Source: Pleomorphomonas sp. T1.2MG-36 (GTDB lineage Bacteria; Pseudomonadota; Alphaproteobacteria; Rhizobiales; Pleomorphomonadaceae). Taken from it: a DNA stretch of 64,000 nucleotides. The DNA lies in assembly GCF_950100655.1 (NCBI RefSeq), contig NZ_CATNLY010000023.1, positions 868,001 through 932,000 on the forward strand, read 5' to 3'. The number at the start of each line of letters is the position of its first letter. The stretch's first letter is position 1. The notes beneath the pieces were generated by a model. It saw only the letters and a program-made list of their open reading frames with translations, was not told where the DNA came from and ran no database searches. Both the position numbers and the translations under genes were made by a program. This document shows positions 30,440-39,406 of the stretch, one piece after another.

Positions 30440-30892
30440 TCACTTGTCGAAGGGGGCGGCGACGCGCGAACGCGGCTCCACGAGGTCAAGGCAGGCATCG
30501 GCTGCGATCCCCTCCGCCTCGCAGGCCAGCACATCGTTGATCAGCAGCCGGCCGACGCCGTCGCAGGCAAGGCCCTTGAGGTCAAACGTCTTGACCACAG
30601 TTCGGCCCGCCTTGAGCGGTCCGGCGTCGACCCCGACCCGCTTGGTGACGATGCCGGCGGCGTCGAACACGACGAGATCGAGTTTCAGGGCAGCGAAAGC
30701 CGACTGGGTGCCGTTCTTCTCCACCAGTGTCACGCGGCAATCGTCGGCCACGGCATCCAGCCGGTTCAGCTCCAACGAGAAGGTGCCCGCCGAAGAGGAC
30801 TGCGCAAACGCCGGGCCGGCGGCAGTTGCCAAGGTCGCGGCCAACAGGAAAGCAAGCGAGCGCCGGACGGGCGCGTGAACGGAATCGGTCAT
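30440..30892 (-). CDS. Small secreted protein at head of exbBD-tonB operon, function unknown
   Basis: 150 residues with a signal peptide ([11 protein letters not shown], cleavage around A-F-A-Q). The mature part is a compact beta-rich domain with three Cys that could form a disulfide. Similar proteins precede exbB in other alphaproteobacteria, often annotated as Tat signal domain proteins. The gene ends four bases before exbB, so a link to TonB-dependent uptake is likely. I know no biochemical role. Confidence 0.75.
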   Translation of the reverse strand: MTDSVHAPVRRSLAFLLAATLATAAGPAFAQSSSAGTFSLELNRLDAVADDCRVTLVEKNGTQSAFAALKLDLVVFDAAGIVTKRVGVDAGPLKAGRTVVKTFDLKGLACDGVGRLLINDVLACEAEGIAADACLDLVEPRSRVAAPFDK

Positions 30893-31464
30893 CGAACTGG
30901 CCCCTGAACTCTGCGGTACGGACAGGCTTCCATCAACTTCGGCATGAGTCCCACATGCATGTTTGGCGGAGCCCGGACTATGGCCCCACACTCATCGGCA
31001 CCGATGTCCGCCAAGGGCGACCACCGGCCGAACTGCCCGAGGACAGACATCGGCACTTATTGCAAACGCCTCTCAATGTCAGTGCTATTTCAAACCTGTC
31101 GGTATTCAAACCTATAAACTTGATTTGTGCACTCATCTTTTAACGCCGGTTCGCCGAGCTGGCAATCCGGCGGAAAGCAAGGCGCTGGCGACCAATTCTC
31201 GGCCGCAGTGATTATCCCAGGACCACCGTGCGAGACCGGCATCGTCGGCCTCGTGAGCGTCAGGAGAGATCGGCAGACCACTGCTGTCACCACGCCATCC
31301 CTCAGCCTCTGTCGGCCATCGCCCTGATCGCGCCGCACGGGCCGCCTGATCTCGGACGGCCGGCGGCCTTGCCAGCACATGACGGCCTGCGCGACGCATG
31401 ACAGCGTGGCCGCTGAGATCGGTTGTCGCTATAGTGGCGGCATCCGGGGTAGGCAGAGGTCGCA
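30893..31464. other. 572-base divergent intergenic region
   Basis: Lies between the exb operon (minus) and the polysaccharide accessory operon (plus). No frame has a ribosome site or plausible composition. An AT-richer patch at 31080-31140 holds a direct repeat TTCAAACCT spaced 16 bases apart, and a palindrome ACATGCATGT lies at 30953-30962. No FNR/Nnr-like box is seen at the distance used by nosR and pseudoazurin. Confidence 0.5.
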
Positions 31465-32592
31465 ATGGCGCGTTCAGGGGGCAGTTGGCTCGTCGAGGTC
31501 CATGACAATATCGATGGTCTCGAAGCCGAATGGTCGACATTGGTCGGCCAGCACAATGCAACGCCGTTCCAGAGTTACGGCTTCATGCATCTCTTCATTC
31601 GGCAGCTTCTGGCCAACGGCGCCGATGCGCCGGTGGTGGCTTTGGTGCGATCGCTAGACCGCCGCCCTGTCGCCCTCTTCGTAATGCTGCGATCGCGCCA
31701 GTTCGGACTGCGCTGGCTTCGGACAGATGCCAGACCGATCGATTTTTGCTCGCCGGTTTTCGACAGCTCGCTCGCTCAGGACGACCTTCACGACATCGTT
31801 CAGGCGGTGCTCGTCGCGATTCCCGGCGTCGACCTGCTCTATTGCAACCGTATGCCCGAGCGATTCGAGGGAGGGCTGAACCCGTTCGTTCGCCTATCCA
31901 ACGCGGCGCGCCTTCGGCTTTCGGCGTGGAAGATCGAACTGGCCGGCCGCAGTGCCCAGGACCTTGCTGCGGCCCGTCCGGCCAAGTTTCGGGCCAATTT
32001 GCGCCGCAGCACGAAAAATCTTGCCCAGGCGCATCGACGAGACTTTTCGCTGGCCATGGGAAGCGAGATAAACAGCGCCGACATTGCCGCGTTCAGGGAC
32101 CTGAGAACGACCAGTACCGAGGAAAAGGGGCGCAAGGACATCCTGTCCCAGGACGAATGGTCCAACATTTATCTCAGCCTTCTCAATGGCCAAGGCGGAA
32201 CTTGCCAGGGTTGGCTGTCAAAGCTGGAGGCCGACGGCGAACCGATCGCCTATCTGTTCGGCATCTGCGTGGGACGGTGCATCGTGGCGACGCTTACAGC
32301 CTCCAAGCTCGGCCCGTGGAAGCATTACTCGCCCGGGCTCCAGCTGTTTTCCGAGACCATCGAGCATTTCCGTGCTGCCGGCTACGACTGCTTCGACCTG
32401 TCCATTGGCGACATGGACTACAAGCGCCGTTTCGGCTGCGAGGAAATCCCGCTTCACGATGCGCTCTTCCCCAAGACCCTCGCAGGTCGAGCCTACTATC
32501 TTTTTTGGCGGCTCAAGGTGGCGGTCCGCGCCCGCCTGAAGCCTCTTGCCGAAGCGCGCGTCAGCAAAGACAAGGGCGCCAAGTCTGCTTGA
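31465..32592 (+). CDS. CelD/BcsL-like GNAT acyltransferase of polysaccharide locus
   Basis: 375 residues, GNAT-like double domain of the Acetyltransf_6 (BioF2/CelD) type: the C-terminal half has K-F-R-A-N-L-R-R-S-T-K-N-L and D-L-S-I-G-D-M-D-Y-K-R-R-F-G, both family hallmarks. Such cytosolic proteins acylate sugars or help in exopolysaccharide and cellulose assembly. It heads a four-gene plus-strand operon with an AKR, a GMC oxidoreductase and a WecG-type transferase, opposite the large EPS operon. Acyl donor and acceptor are unknown. Confidence 0.8.
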   Translation: MARSGGSWLVEVHDNIDGLEAEWSTLVGQHNATPFQSYGFMHLFIRQLLANGADAPVVALVRSLDRRPVALFVMLRSRQFGLRWLRTDARPIDFCSPVFDSSLAQDDLHDIVQAVLVAIPGVDLLYCNRMPERFEGGLNPFVRLSNAARLRLSAWKIELAGRSAQDLAAARPAKFRANLRRSTKNLAQAHRRDFSLAMGSEINSADIAAFRDLRTTSTEEKGRKDILSQDEWSNIYLSLLNGQGGTCQGWLSKLEADGEPIAYLFGICVGRCIVATLTASKLGPWKHYSPGLQLFSETIEHFRAAGYDCFDLSIGDMDYKRRFGCEEIPLHDALFPKTLAGRAYYLFWRLKVAVRARLKPLAEARVSKDKGAKSA

Positions 32593-32664
32593 CCGACCTC
32601 GCGGGTCGGTTGGCGAACCAGCCGTCGCACCGACCGGCGGCGGCTTCATCGGAGATCTCGTGCG

Positions 32665-33624
32665 ATGCGAACGATCGTCATTCCGGGGACGGATATCAGG
32701 ACGTCACCGATCGGCCTGGGTTGCGCGTCGCTCGGATCGCGCATATCGCCGACGCTGGGCCGGCGCATGCTGGAGGCGGCGTTCGAAGGCGGCGTCACCT
32801 GGTACGACGTCGCTCCATCCTATGGCGCCGGCCGGGCCGAGGAGATCCTGGCGCCCTTCGTCGCCGCCCACCGCGACGATCTGTTTCTCTGCTCCAAGGC
32901 CGGGCTTGTGCCGCCCAAGAACAACGGACTGATGCGGCTCGCCTACGATCTCGGCCGCCCCCTGGTCTCGGTAGCGCGTGGGCTGTCGCGCCGCTTCCGA
33001 TCGATCAAAGCGACGCGAAACCGGCGCGTCGCACTCAGCGGCGAGTTCCTTGAAGCTTCCATCGCCTCGTCGCTGAAGCGATTGCGCACCGACCATCTCG
33101 ACGTCTTTGCGCTGCACGACCCCGACCCGGCCGATCTCGACCGCGACGACGTCATCCGCGCCCTGGAACGGATCCTGGCGCGCGGCGACGCGTGTCACAT
33201 ATCGATGGCCGGATCCCTCAACGCGGCGCTTTCGGCGGTGGCTCTCCCGGTGTTCACTTTCTTCCAGATCGCCGACGACCCGGACGGGCGGCAGTTGCCG
33301 GCCCTCAACGAGGCGCTGGACCGGCCAGCCGGCCGCATCATCCATTCGGTGTTTGGCGTCGGCGGCGCCAGAGACAGAATGATAAACCGGCTTAGGAAAT
33401 ATCCGGCGCTGGCGGCAGAGGCCACCGCTGCCGGCTATGGCGAGCGACCGGAGGAGATTGCAACGACGCTTCTCATGCGACGGGCCTTCGCGGTCAATCC
33501 GGAAGGCGTGGTGCTATCCTCGATGTTTTCGGCCGGCCATCTCGCCCACAATCTTCGGCTCGCCTCCGAGCCACCCGACCCTGCCGCCCCGCAACTGGCA
33601 GAGAGAATCCTGTCCGCCCCTTGA
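32665..33624 (+). CDS. Aldo/keto reductase of polysaccharide locus
   Basis: 319 residues. AKR residues: Asp and Tyr in Y-D-V-A-P-S-Y-G-A-G, Lys in L-C-S-K-A-G, His in F-A-L-H-D-P. Start at 32665 is preceded by GGAG. Its neighbours are an acyltransferase and a GMC oxidoreductase, which suggests that an oxidation-reduction pair modifies a nucleotide sugar or a lipid-linked sugar. That pairing is inference. Confidence 0.82.
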   Translation: MRTIVIPGTDIRTSPIGLGCASLGSRISPTLGRRMLEAAFEGGVTWYDVAPSYGAGRAEEILAPFVAAHRDDLFLCSKAGLVPPKNNGLMRLAYDLGRPLVSVARGLSRRFRSIKATRNRRVALSGEFLEASIASSLKRLRTDHLDVFALHDPDPADLDRDDVIRALERILARGDACHISMAGSLNAALSAVALPVFTFFQIADDPDGRQLPALNEALDRPAGRIIHSVFGVGGARDRMINRLRKYPALAAEATAAGYGERPEEIATTLLMRRAFAVNPEGVVLSSMFSAGHLAHNLRLASEPPDPAAPQLAERILSAP

Positions 33625-33672
33625 CGCCGCCCGTCCGGCCGCAGATAGCTTGAAAAAACAGAGGAATAGACT

Positions 33673-35310
33673 TTGATCTCGACCTCGTTGACGGCCCCGC
33701 CCATTGCCGATCACGACATCTGCATCGTGGGATCCGGCCCCGCCGGCCTCGTGCTGGCTCTCGAAGCGGAGCGACTCGGAAAACGCGTTCTGGTGCTGGA
33801 GTCCGGTTCGGCGCGGCCCGACCGCCTGCAGCAGGGCCTGTCGGATGCCGACATCGTCGACCCATTGCGCCACGACGACATGTCGATCGCGGTTTCCCGG
33901 CAGTTGGGCGGCACCTCCAACCTCTGGGCGGTCCGATGCCAGCCGTTCGACCCCATCGACTTCGAGGCCCGCCCGAAGTTCACCGATGCCACCTGGCCGA
34001 TCGGGCATGCGGACATTGCCCCCTATTACGATAAGGCCGTCGACTATCTCACAGCCGGCGCCGACGTATTCCGGGCGCCGATTGACAACGTCGACATCGA
34101 CGACGATGCCATCGACTACACGCGACTTGAGCGCTTTTCGCGCGTTGCCGCCATTCAGGTGGCGCATGCGGCCGATATCGAGCGTTCATCGCTGATCGAC
34201 GTTCGTCTCAACGCCACCGTCGTCGATATGACCTTCGAAAGCGGACGCATCGCCAGCCTGACGGTGGCCGACCGCGACGGCACGCGACGTACGTTGCCGG
34301 TGAAGACGGTCGCGCTCGCCGCCGGCGGCCTTGAAAGCACGCGCCAACTGCTGGCTCTCCAGAGCAAGCACCCTCACCTCTTCGGTGGCAAGGATGGACC
34401 GCTCGGCCGCTACTACATGGGCCATGTGATCGGCGAGGTTGCCGACATCACCTTCGCGTCCGACGCCCTCGACGCAGCCTATGACTTTTACCTCGACGAG
34501 CACGGCTCCTATGCCCGCAGACGGCTGATTCCGTCGGACGCCGCGCAACGCGAGCACGGTCTCCCCAACGTTTCCTTCTGGCCGGTTGTGCCGCCGGTAG
34601 CCGATGCCCGCCACAAGAGCGGCCTGCTGTCGGCGGTCTGCTTCGCCTTTGCCCTGAAGCCGATCGGACGACTGTTCATCGCCGAGGCGATCCGGAAGAG
34701 GCATATTCCCGACGATCTCGCCATCTGGCCGCACGTCGTCAACATCGTCCGCGACCTGCCACGCGCCGCCCTCAGCCTGACCACCTTTCTCTACCGGCGC
34801 TATGTGGCTCGCCCGCCGATGCCGGGCTTCTTCGTCCGCAACGCGGCACGACGCTACGGTCTGTCCTACCATGCCGAACAGATCCCCCAGCCCGACAGCC
34901 GCGTCACGCTCTCCGAGGACTACGACCGCCTGGGCATGCCGAAGCTGCGCATCGACTATCGCTTTGCCCGTGCCGACGCCGAGGCGGTATGGCGCGCCCA
35001 CGAGCATCTCGCCGCCTGGCTGACGCGGACGGGGGCAGGCCGTCTCGAGTATCGGCAGCCTCCCGAAGAGACGGTGGATGCCATCCTGGCGCTTGCCGCC
35101 CACGGCACGCACCAGATCGGCACCGCCCGCATGGCCGCTCGCCCCGAGGATGGTGTCGTCGATCCGGATCTCCGCTGTTTCGGCGTCGACAATCTCTATG
35201 TCGTGAGTTCGGCGGTGTTTCCGACATCAGGACAGTGCAATCCGACGCTCAGCATCGCCGCCTTCGCCGTGAGGCTCGCCGAACACCTCTGCGGCGGGGA
35301 AAAACCGTGA
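33673..35310 (+). CDS. GMC-family FAD oxidoreductase
   Basis: 545 residues. N-terminal FAD site I-V-G-S-G-P-A-G-L with the acidic end V-L-V-L-E-S-G; C-terminal GMC block with H-G-T-H-Q-I-G-T-A-R-M and N-P-T-L-S-I-A-A-F, carrying the catalytic His. No signal peptide, so cytosolic. The start is TTG with GAGGA six to eight bases ahead. GMC proteins oxidise alcohol groups of sugars and related compounds. Overlaps the next gene by four bases (GTGA), so production is coupled to the glycosyltransferase. Confidence 0.85.
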   Translation: MISTSLTAPPIADHDICIVGSGPAGLVLALEAERLGKRVLVLESGSARPDRLQQGLSDADIVDPLRHDDMSIAVSRQLGGTSNLWAVRCQPFDPIDFEARPKFTDATWPIGHADIAPYYDKAVDYLTAGADVFRAPIDNVDIDDDAIDYTRLERFSRVAAIQVAHAADIERSSLIDVRLNATVVDMTFESGRIASLTVADRDGTRRTLPVKTVALAAGGLESTRQLLALQSKHPHLFGGKDGPLGRYYMGHVIGEVADITFASDALDAAYDFYLDEHGSYARRRLIPSDAAQREHGLPNVSFWPVVPPVADARHKSGLLSAVCFAFALKPIGRLFIAEAIRKRHIPDDLAIWPHVVNIVRDLPRAALSLTTFLYRRYVARPPMPGFFVRNAARRYGLSYHAEQIPQPDSRVTLSEDYDRLGMPKLRIDYRFARADAEAVWRAHEHLAAWLTRTGAGRLEYRQPPEETVDAILALAAHGTHQIGTARMAARPEDGVVDPDLRCFGVDNLYVVSSAVFPTSGQCNPTLSIAAFAVRLAEHLCGGEKP

Positions 35311-36056
35311 CCCACGTCCATCCCTTTCTCGGCATTTCCTTCAGCTGCGGACCGATCGACGACATCGTCCAACTGATCGTCGATGCGGCGCGCGGGGACC
35401 GGACCAGGATGCTGGTGACGCCGAACGTCCACCATGTGGTGGCGCTCGACCGGCAACTGCCGCCGGAAACGGTGGCGACCTATCTCTCCGCCGATCTGTT
35501 CCTCTGCGACAGCAAGGTGCTTGGCCGCCTCGGCCGCTGGAGCGGCCTGGCGCTGACGCCGCGCACCGGCACCGACCGGGTGGCCGACGTGCTGGCGGCG
35601 CCGGGCAACCGCGATCTCGTCATCGCCATGGCCGGTCCCTCCCAGGTCCAGGCCGAAGCGATGGCGTCCCGGTTCCCCGATTGGCGCTTCCAGCTGATCG
35701 AGACGCCAGCGCGGCTGGTGCCGGGCACGGAGGAATGGAGAAAGACCGTCGCGATGGCGGCCGAAGGCGACTGGCAGATCCTGCTCTCCTGCCTGTCGTT
35801 TCCCAAGCAGGAACTGTTCGCCGCCGACGTAAGGGCGGCACGGCAGAACAAGGGCGGCGTCATTCTCTGCGTCGGCGCCGCCGTCGACTTCCTGAGCGGC
35901 ACGTTGCCCCGGGCACCGGATGGCTGGCAGCGGCTGGGGCTCGAATGGCTGCACCGGTTGCTGTCCGAGCCGCGTCGCCTGTGGCGCCGCTATCTCGTGG
36001 ATGGCCCCAAGGTCTTCCTCATCTATCTGAGGCAACGTCGCTCGGGCTCGTCCTGA
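35307..36056 (+). CDS. WecB/TagA/CpsF-family glycosyltransferase (GT26)
   Basis: 249 residues. Family features: T-P-N-V-H-H-V-V-A-L near residue 36, D-S-K-V-L-G, G-P-S-Q-V-Q-A-E-A and L-S-F-P-K-Q-E-L-F. GT26 enzymes add a second sugar (often ManNAcA or ManNAc) to a lipid-linked first sugar. The GTG at 35307 overlaps the GMC stop. The 3' end overlaps the convergent GT4 gene by 38 bases. Confidence 0.88.
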   Translation: MTHVHPFLGISFSCGPIDDIVQLIVDAARGDRTRMLVTPNVHHVVALDRQLPPETVATYLSADLFLCDSKVLGRLGRWSGLALTPRTGTDRVADVLAAPGNRDLVIAMAGPSQVQAEAMASRFPDWRFQLIETPARLVPGTEEWRKTVAMAAEGDWQILLSCLSFPKQELFAADVRAARQNKGGVILCVGAAVDFLSGTLPRAPDGWQRLGLEWLHRLLSEPRRLWRRYLVDGPKVFLIYLRQRRSGSS

Positions 36057-37245
36057 CCGCTTCGGCTACCGCCGCCCGATAGCGGGCGATCGTCCGCTCC
36101 GGAGCAAGGCGCTCGTAGAGAACCGCGGAAGCGGCAGCGATCCTCGCGCGGTACGCGGCATTGTCCTCGACCAGTTTCACGAGGGCGGCGGCGATGTCCG
36201 ACGTGTTGCCCGGCCGGACCCCGACACCCACATCGAGCCCGTCGAGATAGCCGTCGATGCCGGAGCCGAGCGTGTGGAGAATGGGTGTGCCGGCGAACAG
36301 GGCCTCCGGATAGACCATGCCGAAAGTCTCCTGATGCGAGGGCAGCGCCATGGCAAGAGTGCCGCCGAGATGCGCGAGCAAGTCATCGTGCGGCATGAAA
36401 TCACGCAACAGCACTCGCCCCTCAAGCCCATGCGCGGCGATCAAGGCCCGCACGCGAGCCAAAGCGTCCTGCGGCCCCTCGCCGATCACCTCGAGGCTCA
36501 CATCGGAAAGTCGATCGCGGACGCGGGCGAACGCGGCGATCAGCTCCGGCAGCCCCTTCTTGTCGATCGCTCGCAGCGACATCGGGGCCACGATGATCGG
36601 TCTCGGCGGCTCCGGCTCGATGACAGGCCGTGCGTTGAAGACGATGTTGGGCAGAAGGTCGGTCTTCCGAGGATCGACGCCGGTGTAGCGTTCGAAGCCG
36701 CTCCGGTACCAGGCGGACACGTGGTAGATTCTGGCGGCATCGCGCGCGATGCGTCGAAACCACGGACGATAGGTCGGCTTGGAACGGAACACCTTGCGTT
36801 CCACCTCGCCCCGCATCGAGCAGAACAGCGCCGCGCCGAAACGGCGGGCGACGAGCCAGCCGGCAATCCCCTCGAAGGTGAAGCGATGGCTGTGCACGAT
36901 ATCCGGCCGGATCCGTTCGGCCGCGAGAAAACGGCTGATCCGGCGCGCAACCGCAAATTGGCAGGCGGCCATGCCGATGCCGAATGGCGGCGCAAAATAG
37001 CGATAGACGATCAGCCGTCGTCCTTGGAAATCGCCGAAGTCGCGCCACTCGACCCGGCGCGGATCGACGACGCGCTGAAGGGATACGACCACCTGCGGAT
37101 GATCGATCATGCGGTCGACGAGCCGGACCACCGCGTCGGTGATCGGCGGTGGTCGGATGGGATCGAGGTAATCGGAGGAGATGTGCAGGATCGTCGGCCG
37201 GAGGCCGCTCGCCGGTTCCTTGCTGCCGATTGCCGCGTCCCTCAT
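36019..37245 (-). CDS. Glycosyltransferase family 4
   Basis: 408 residues, GT-B fold. The C-terminal half has the GT4 nucleotide-sugar site (E-T-F-G-M-V-Y-P-E-A, with E-x7-E) and H-S-H-R-F-T-F-E-G in the N-terminal half. Cytosolic or membrane-associated; adds one sugar to the repeat unit. Last gene of the EPS operon, starting with a 4-base overlap (ATGA) with the GT2 gene. Confidence 0.87.
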   Translation of the reverse strand: MRDAAIGSKEPASGLRPTILHISSDYLDPIRPPPITDAVVRLVDRMIDHPQVVVSLQRVVDPRRVEWRDFGDFQGRRLIVYRYFAPPFGIGMAACQFAVARRISRFLAAERIRPDIVHSHRFTFEGIAGWLVARRFGAALFCSMRGEVERKVFRSKPTYRPWFRRIARDAARIYHVSAWYRSGFERYTGVDPRKTDLLPNIVFNARPVIEPEPPRPIIVAPMSLRAIDKKGLPELIAAFARVRDRLSDVSLEVIGEGPQDALARVRALIAAHGLEGRVLLRDFMPHDDLLAHLGGTLAMALPSHQETFGMVYPEALFAGTPILHTLGSGIDGYLDGLDVGVGVRPGNTSDIAAALVKLVEDNAAYRARIAAASAVLYERLAPERTIARYRAAVAEAVRTSPSDVASDR

Positions 37246-38129
37246 CCCCACGCCGCCATCGGCCGCGAACCGACGACCCCCTTGAGCTTGCCGATGTTGA
37301 CGGCGGCGCGCTTGCCGTAGCGGAACGCCCTCGCCCGATCGAACGGCCTCAGGATCAGCCAGAGCCCCGTACCGACCGCGAGTTTCATAACGGCATCGAC
37401 GGTCAACGCGAGACGTGCCGCCCGACCGCCATCCCTCAGGCGCGTCTCGGCATAGATCTGGCCACCCCGGACGGCTCGGCGGAGAGCATAGGTCGGCGTG
37501 GCCCGATCCGGCGGAATGTCTTCGTAAGCGCGGGCTCGGTTGGTGACCACCATGCGATTACCGGCAGCGGCGAAGCGAAGGAAGAAGTCGTGATCCTCGC
37601 CACCCGTCCGGCCGAAGGCGGGGTCGAACCGCAAATCGCCGAGCGCCGACCGGCGGATCAAGGTGTTACCGGTGCGCCCGTTCGGATGGGGGCGACCGTC
37701 GTCGTTCCAGTTCCAGTCCTGGAAGAGCGGATCGGCGGCGGCGAACCACTCGGGCGTGCCGTTGGGATAGCGCGGGAAGACGGGCCCGAACACGGCGTCG
37801 GCCGCAAAGTCGCGCGCGGCCGAGAGATGGCCTTCGAGCCAGTCCGGTTCGACCGTTTCGTCATCGTCGACGAAGATGAGCCAGTCGCCGGTCGCCGCAT
37901 CGAGGCAGGCATTGCGGGCATGCGAGACGTTGCCGGCACCGACGGGCACGACACGGAGCGGCAGCCCAAGATCGCGGCCGGAGACAAGTTCGGCCACCTT
38001 GCCGTCGGGACTGTCGTCGGCGATGACCACTTCGACGGATTCGCCGTCCGGAATCCGGGTCTTGGCCAGACTTTCGAGCGTCGAGAGCAGGAAGGGGCGG
38101 CCCATGCTGGCGATGAGAATGGAAATCAC
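37242..38129 (-). CDS. Glycosyltransferase family 2
   Basis: 295 residues. N-terminal I-S-I-L-I-A-S-M-G-R-P, metal-binding D-D-D (I-F-V-D-D-D-E-T) and downstream G-G-E-D-H-D-F-F are typical GT2. Start is a GTG at 38129 overlapping the upstream stop; upstream in-frame codons lie within the polymerase gene. Confidence 0.86.
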   Translation of the reverse strand: MISILIASMGRPFLLSTLESLAKTRIPDGESVEVVIADDSPDGKVAELVSGRDLGLPLRVVPVGAGNVSHARNACLDAATGDWLIFVDDDETVEPDWLEGHLSAARDFAADAVFGPVFPRYPNGTPEWFAAADPLFQDWNWNDDGRPHPNGRTGNTLIRRSALGDLRFDPAFGRTGGEDHDFFLRFAAAGNRMVVTNRARAYEDIPPDRATPTYALRRAVRGGQIYAETRLRDGGRAARLALTVDAVMKLAVGTGLWLILRPFDRARAFRYGKRAAVNIGKLKGVVGSRPMAAWG

Positions 38130-39406
38130 GTCAGCGCCCTTCCATTGCGTAGCGTCACGGCCGACACCATCATCAGCATGAAGATGACGTTCGAAGTGGT
38201 CATGCCGTGTAGCCAATCGGTTTCAAGCAGATTCTGCCAAAGCAGGTAGAAAAGGCAGGACGTCATCAGGATGCCGGCGCCGACATCCCGGTCGACCAGA
38301 CGATCGATCCACCAAGCGATCATCAGAATGATGGAAAGGAGCATCGCCACCGCGATCACTCCGCCTTCGAGTGCCATATCGACATAACCGTTGTGCGAAT
38401 GCGGGGCGCGGGCAATGAAGGTATCGGTCATTCGCGACGCCGGAGACGCCGGCCCGATACCCCAGAACGACTGGAACCCCCAACCGGTCAAGGGCCGCTC
38501 CGCGATATGGGTGGCCGAAAACTTCCAAAGGTCGGTGCGGCCAGTGAAGGTTGGGTCTCCGCTCACCGCGCGCGACACGTCGCGGTAGTCGAACCCTGGG
38601 ATGCCGCCGCTCACCAGAAAGGCCGCAGGAATGGTCAGGATGACCATCAGGATCGGAAGCGAGATCCTGAGGCGACGACGTATGGCAACGGCGAGAACGG
38701 CTGTCGGTGGAACGAGCAGCAGCAGCCCGAGCGAAGTCTTGGAGTGGCTGATCAGCAGCAACCCGAGGATCGCCGGCAGGCACAGAAAACCCGCCACCCT
38801 GATACGATGATCGGCGCGCGTCATGGCATAGATTGCGAACAGGCCGGCTATGGCTGCGTTGGCCCCGAGCGCGTTCTTGTGGGTGTAGATCCCCGGAAAA
38901 CCAATGGACGTCGTTGGTATGACGGCAATCGAAACGACATTCACGACAACGGCGGCGACCGTTACCCAGAACATCGGCCTCAAGACGTCGTCCAGGCAGT
39001 CGGCCAGCAGCACCGCCGGTATCAGGCTCAGTATCAGGAGGACGTAGAGCGAAAGCCGGGTCAAGGTCGTCGACGGTGCGAGCGCCCAGGCGGCAGTGAG
39101 CGCCAGGTAGCCGAAGAAGGCGAGAAGCAGACAGGCGCCGAACAGCCTGAAACGGCCGATCCGATGGCGTTCGGCAACCAACAGGATCACTGCGAGAACG
39201 GCTAGCGCTGGGAAGAAGAGACGATTGAGGAGCGCCGGTTGCGCCTCCGCCACCGGACCGGTGGCGAGATCGGCTGGCACATAACCACGGGCGTAGACGA
39301 GCGGCCATATCAGCAAGACGTAGGCGAGATGGGCCGCCGGCAGCAAAGCGGCGAGACGACGACGATAGCCCTGTCCGATGCCCCCGTGGGCGATGATGTC
39401 GCTCAT
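38126..39406 (-). CDS. O-antigen polymerase/ligase-like membrane protein (Wzy/WaaL)
   Basis: 426 residues, about 11-12 membrane helices and a large periplasmic loop. The Wzy_C segment has Y-T-H-K-N-A-L-G, W-G-F-Q-S-F-W and P-H-S-H-N-G-Y-V-D-M, all characteristic. In a Wzx/Wzy locus it should polymerise repeat units on the periplasmic side. Confidence 0.87.
   Translation of the reverse strand: MSDIIAHGGIGQGYRRRLAALLPAAHLAYVLLIWPLVYARGYVPADLATGPVAEAQPALLNRLFFPALAVLAVILLVAERHRIGRFRLFGACLLLAFFGYLALTAAWALAPSTTLTRLSLYVLLILSLIPAVLLADCLDDVLRPMFWVTVAAVVVNVVSIAVIPTTSIGFPGIYTHKNALGANAAIAGLFAIYAMTRADHRIRVAGFLCLPAILGLLLISHSKTSLGLLLLVPPTAVLAVAIRRRLRISLPILMVILTIPAAFLVSGGIPGFDYRDVSRAVSGDPTFTGRTDLWKFSATHIAERPLTGWGFQSFWGIGPASPASRMTDTFIARAPHSHNGYVDMALEGGVIAVAMLLSIILMIAWWIDRLVDRDVGAGILMTSCLFYLLWQNLLETDWLHGMTTSNVIFMLMMVSAVTLRNGRALT

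Noticed and set aside
31090..31125. TTCAAACCT direct repeat as an iron-response (RirA/Irr) site for exbBD-tonB
   Set aside because: Does not match known iron-box patterns, and it is about 200 bases from the operon start; kept only as an unexplained repeat.
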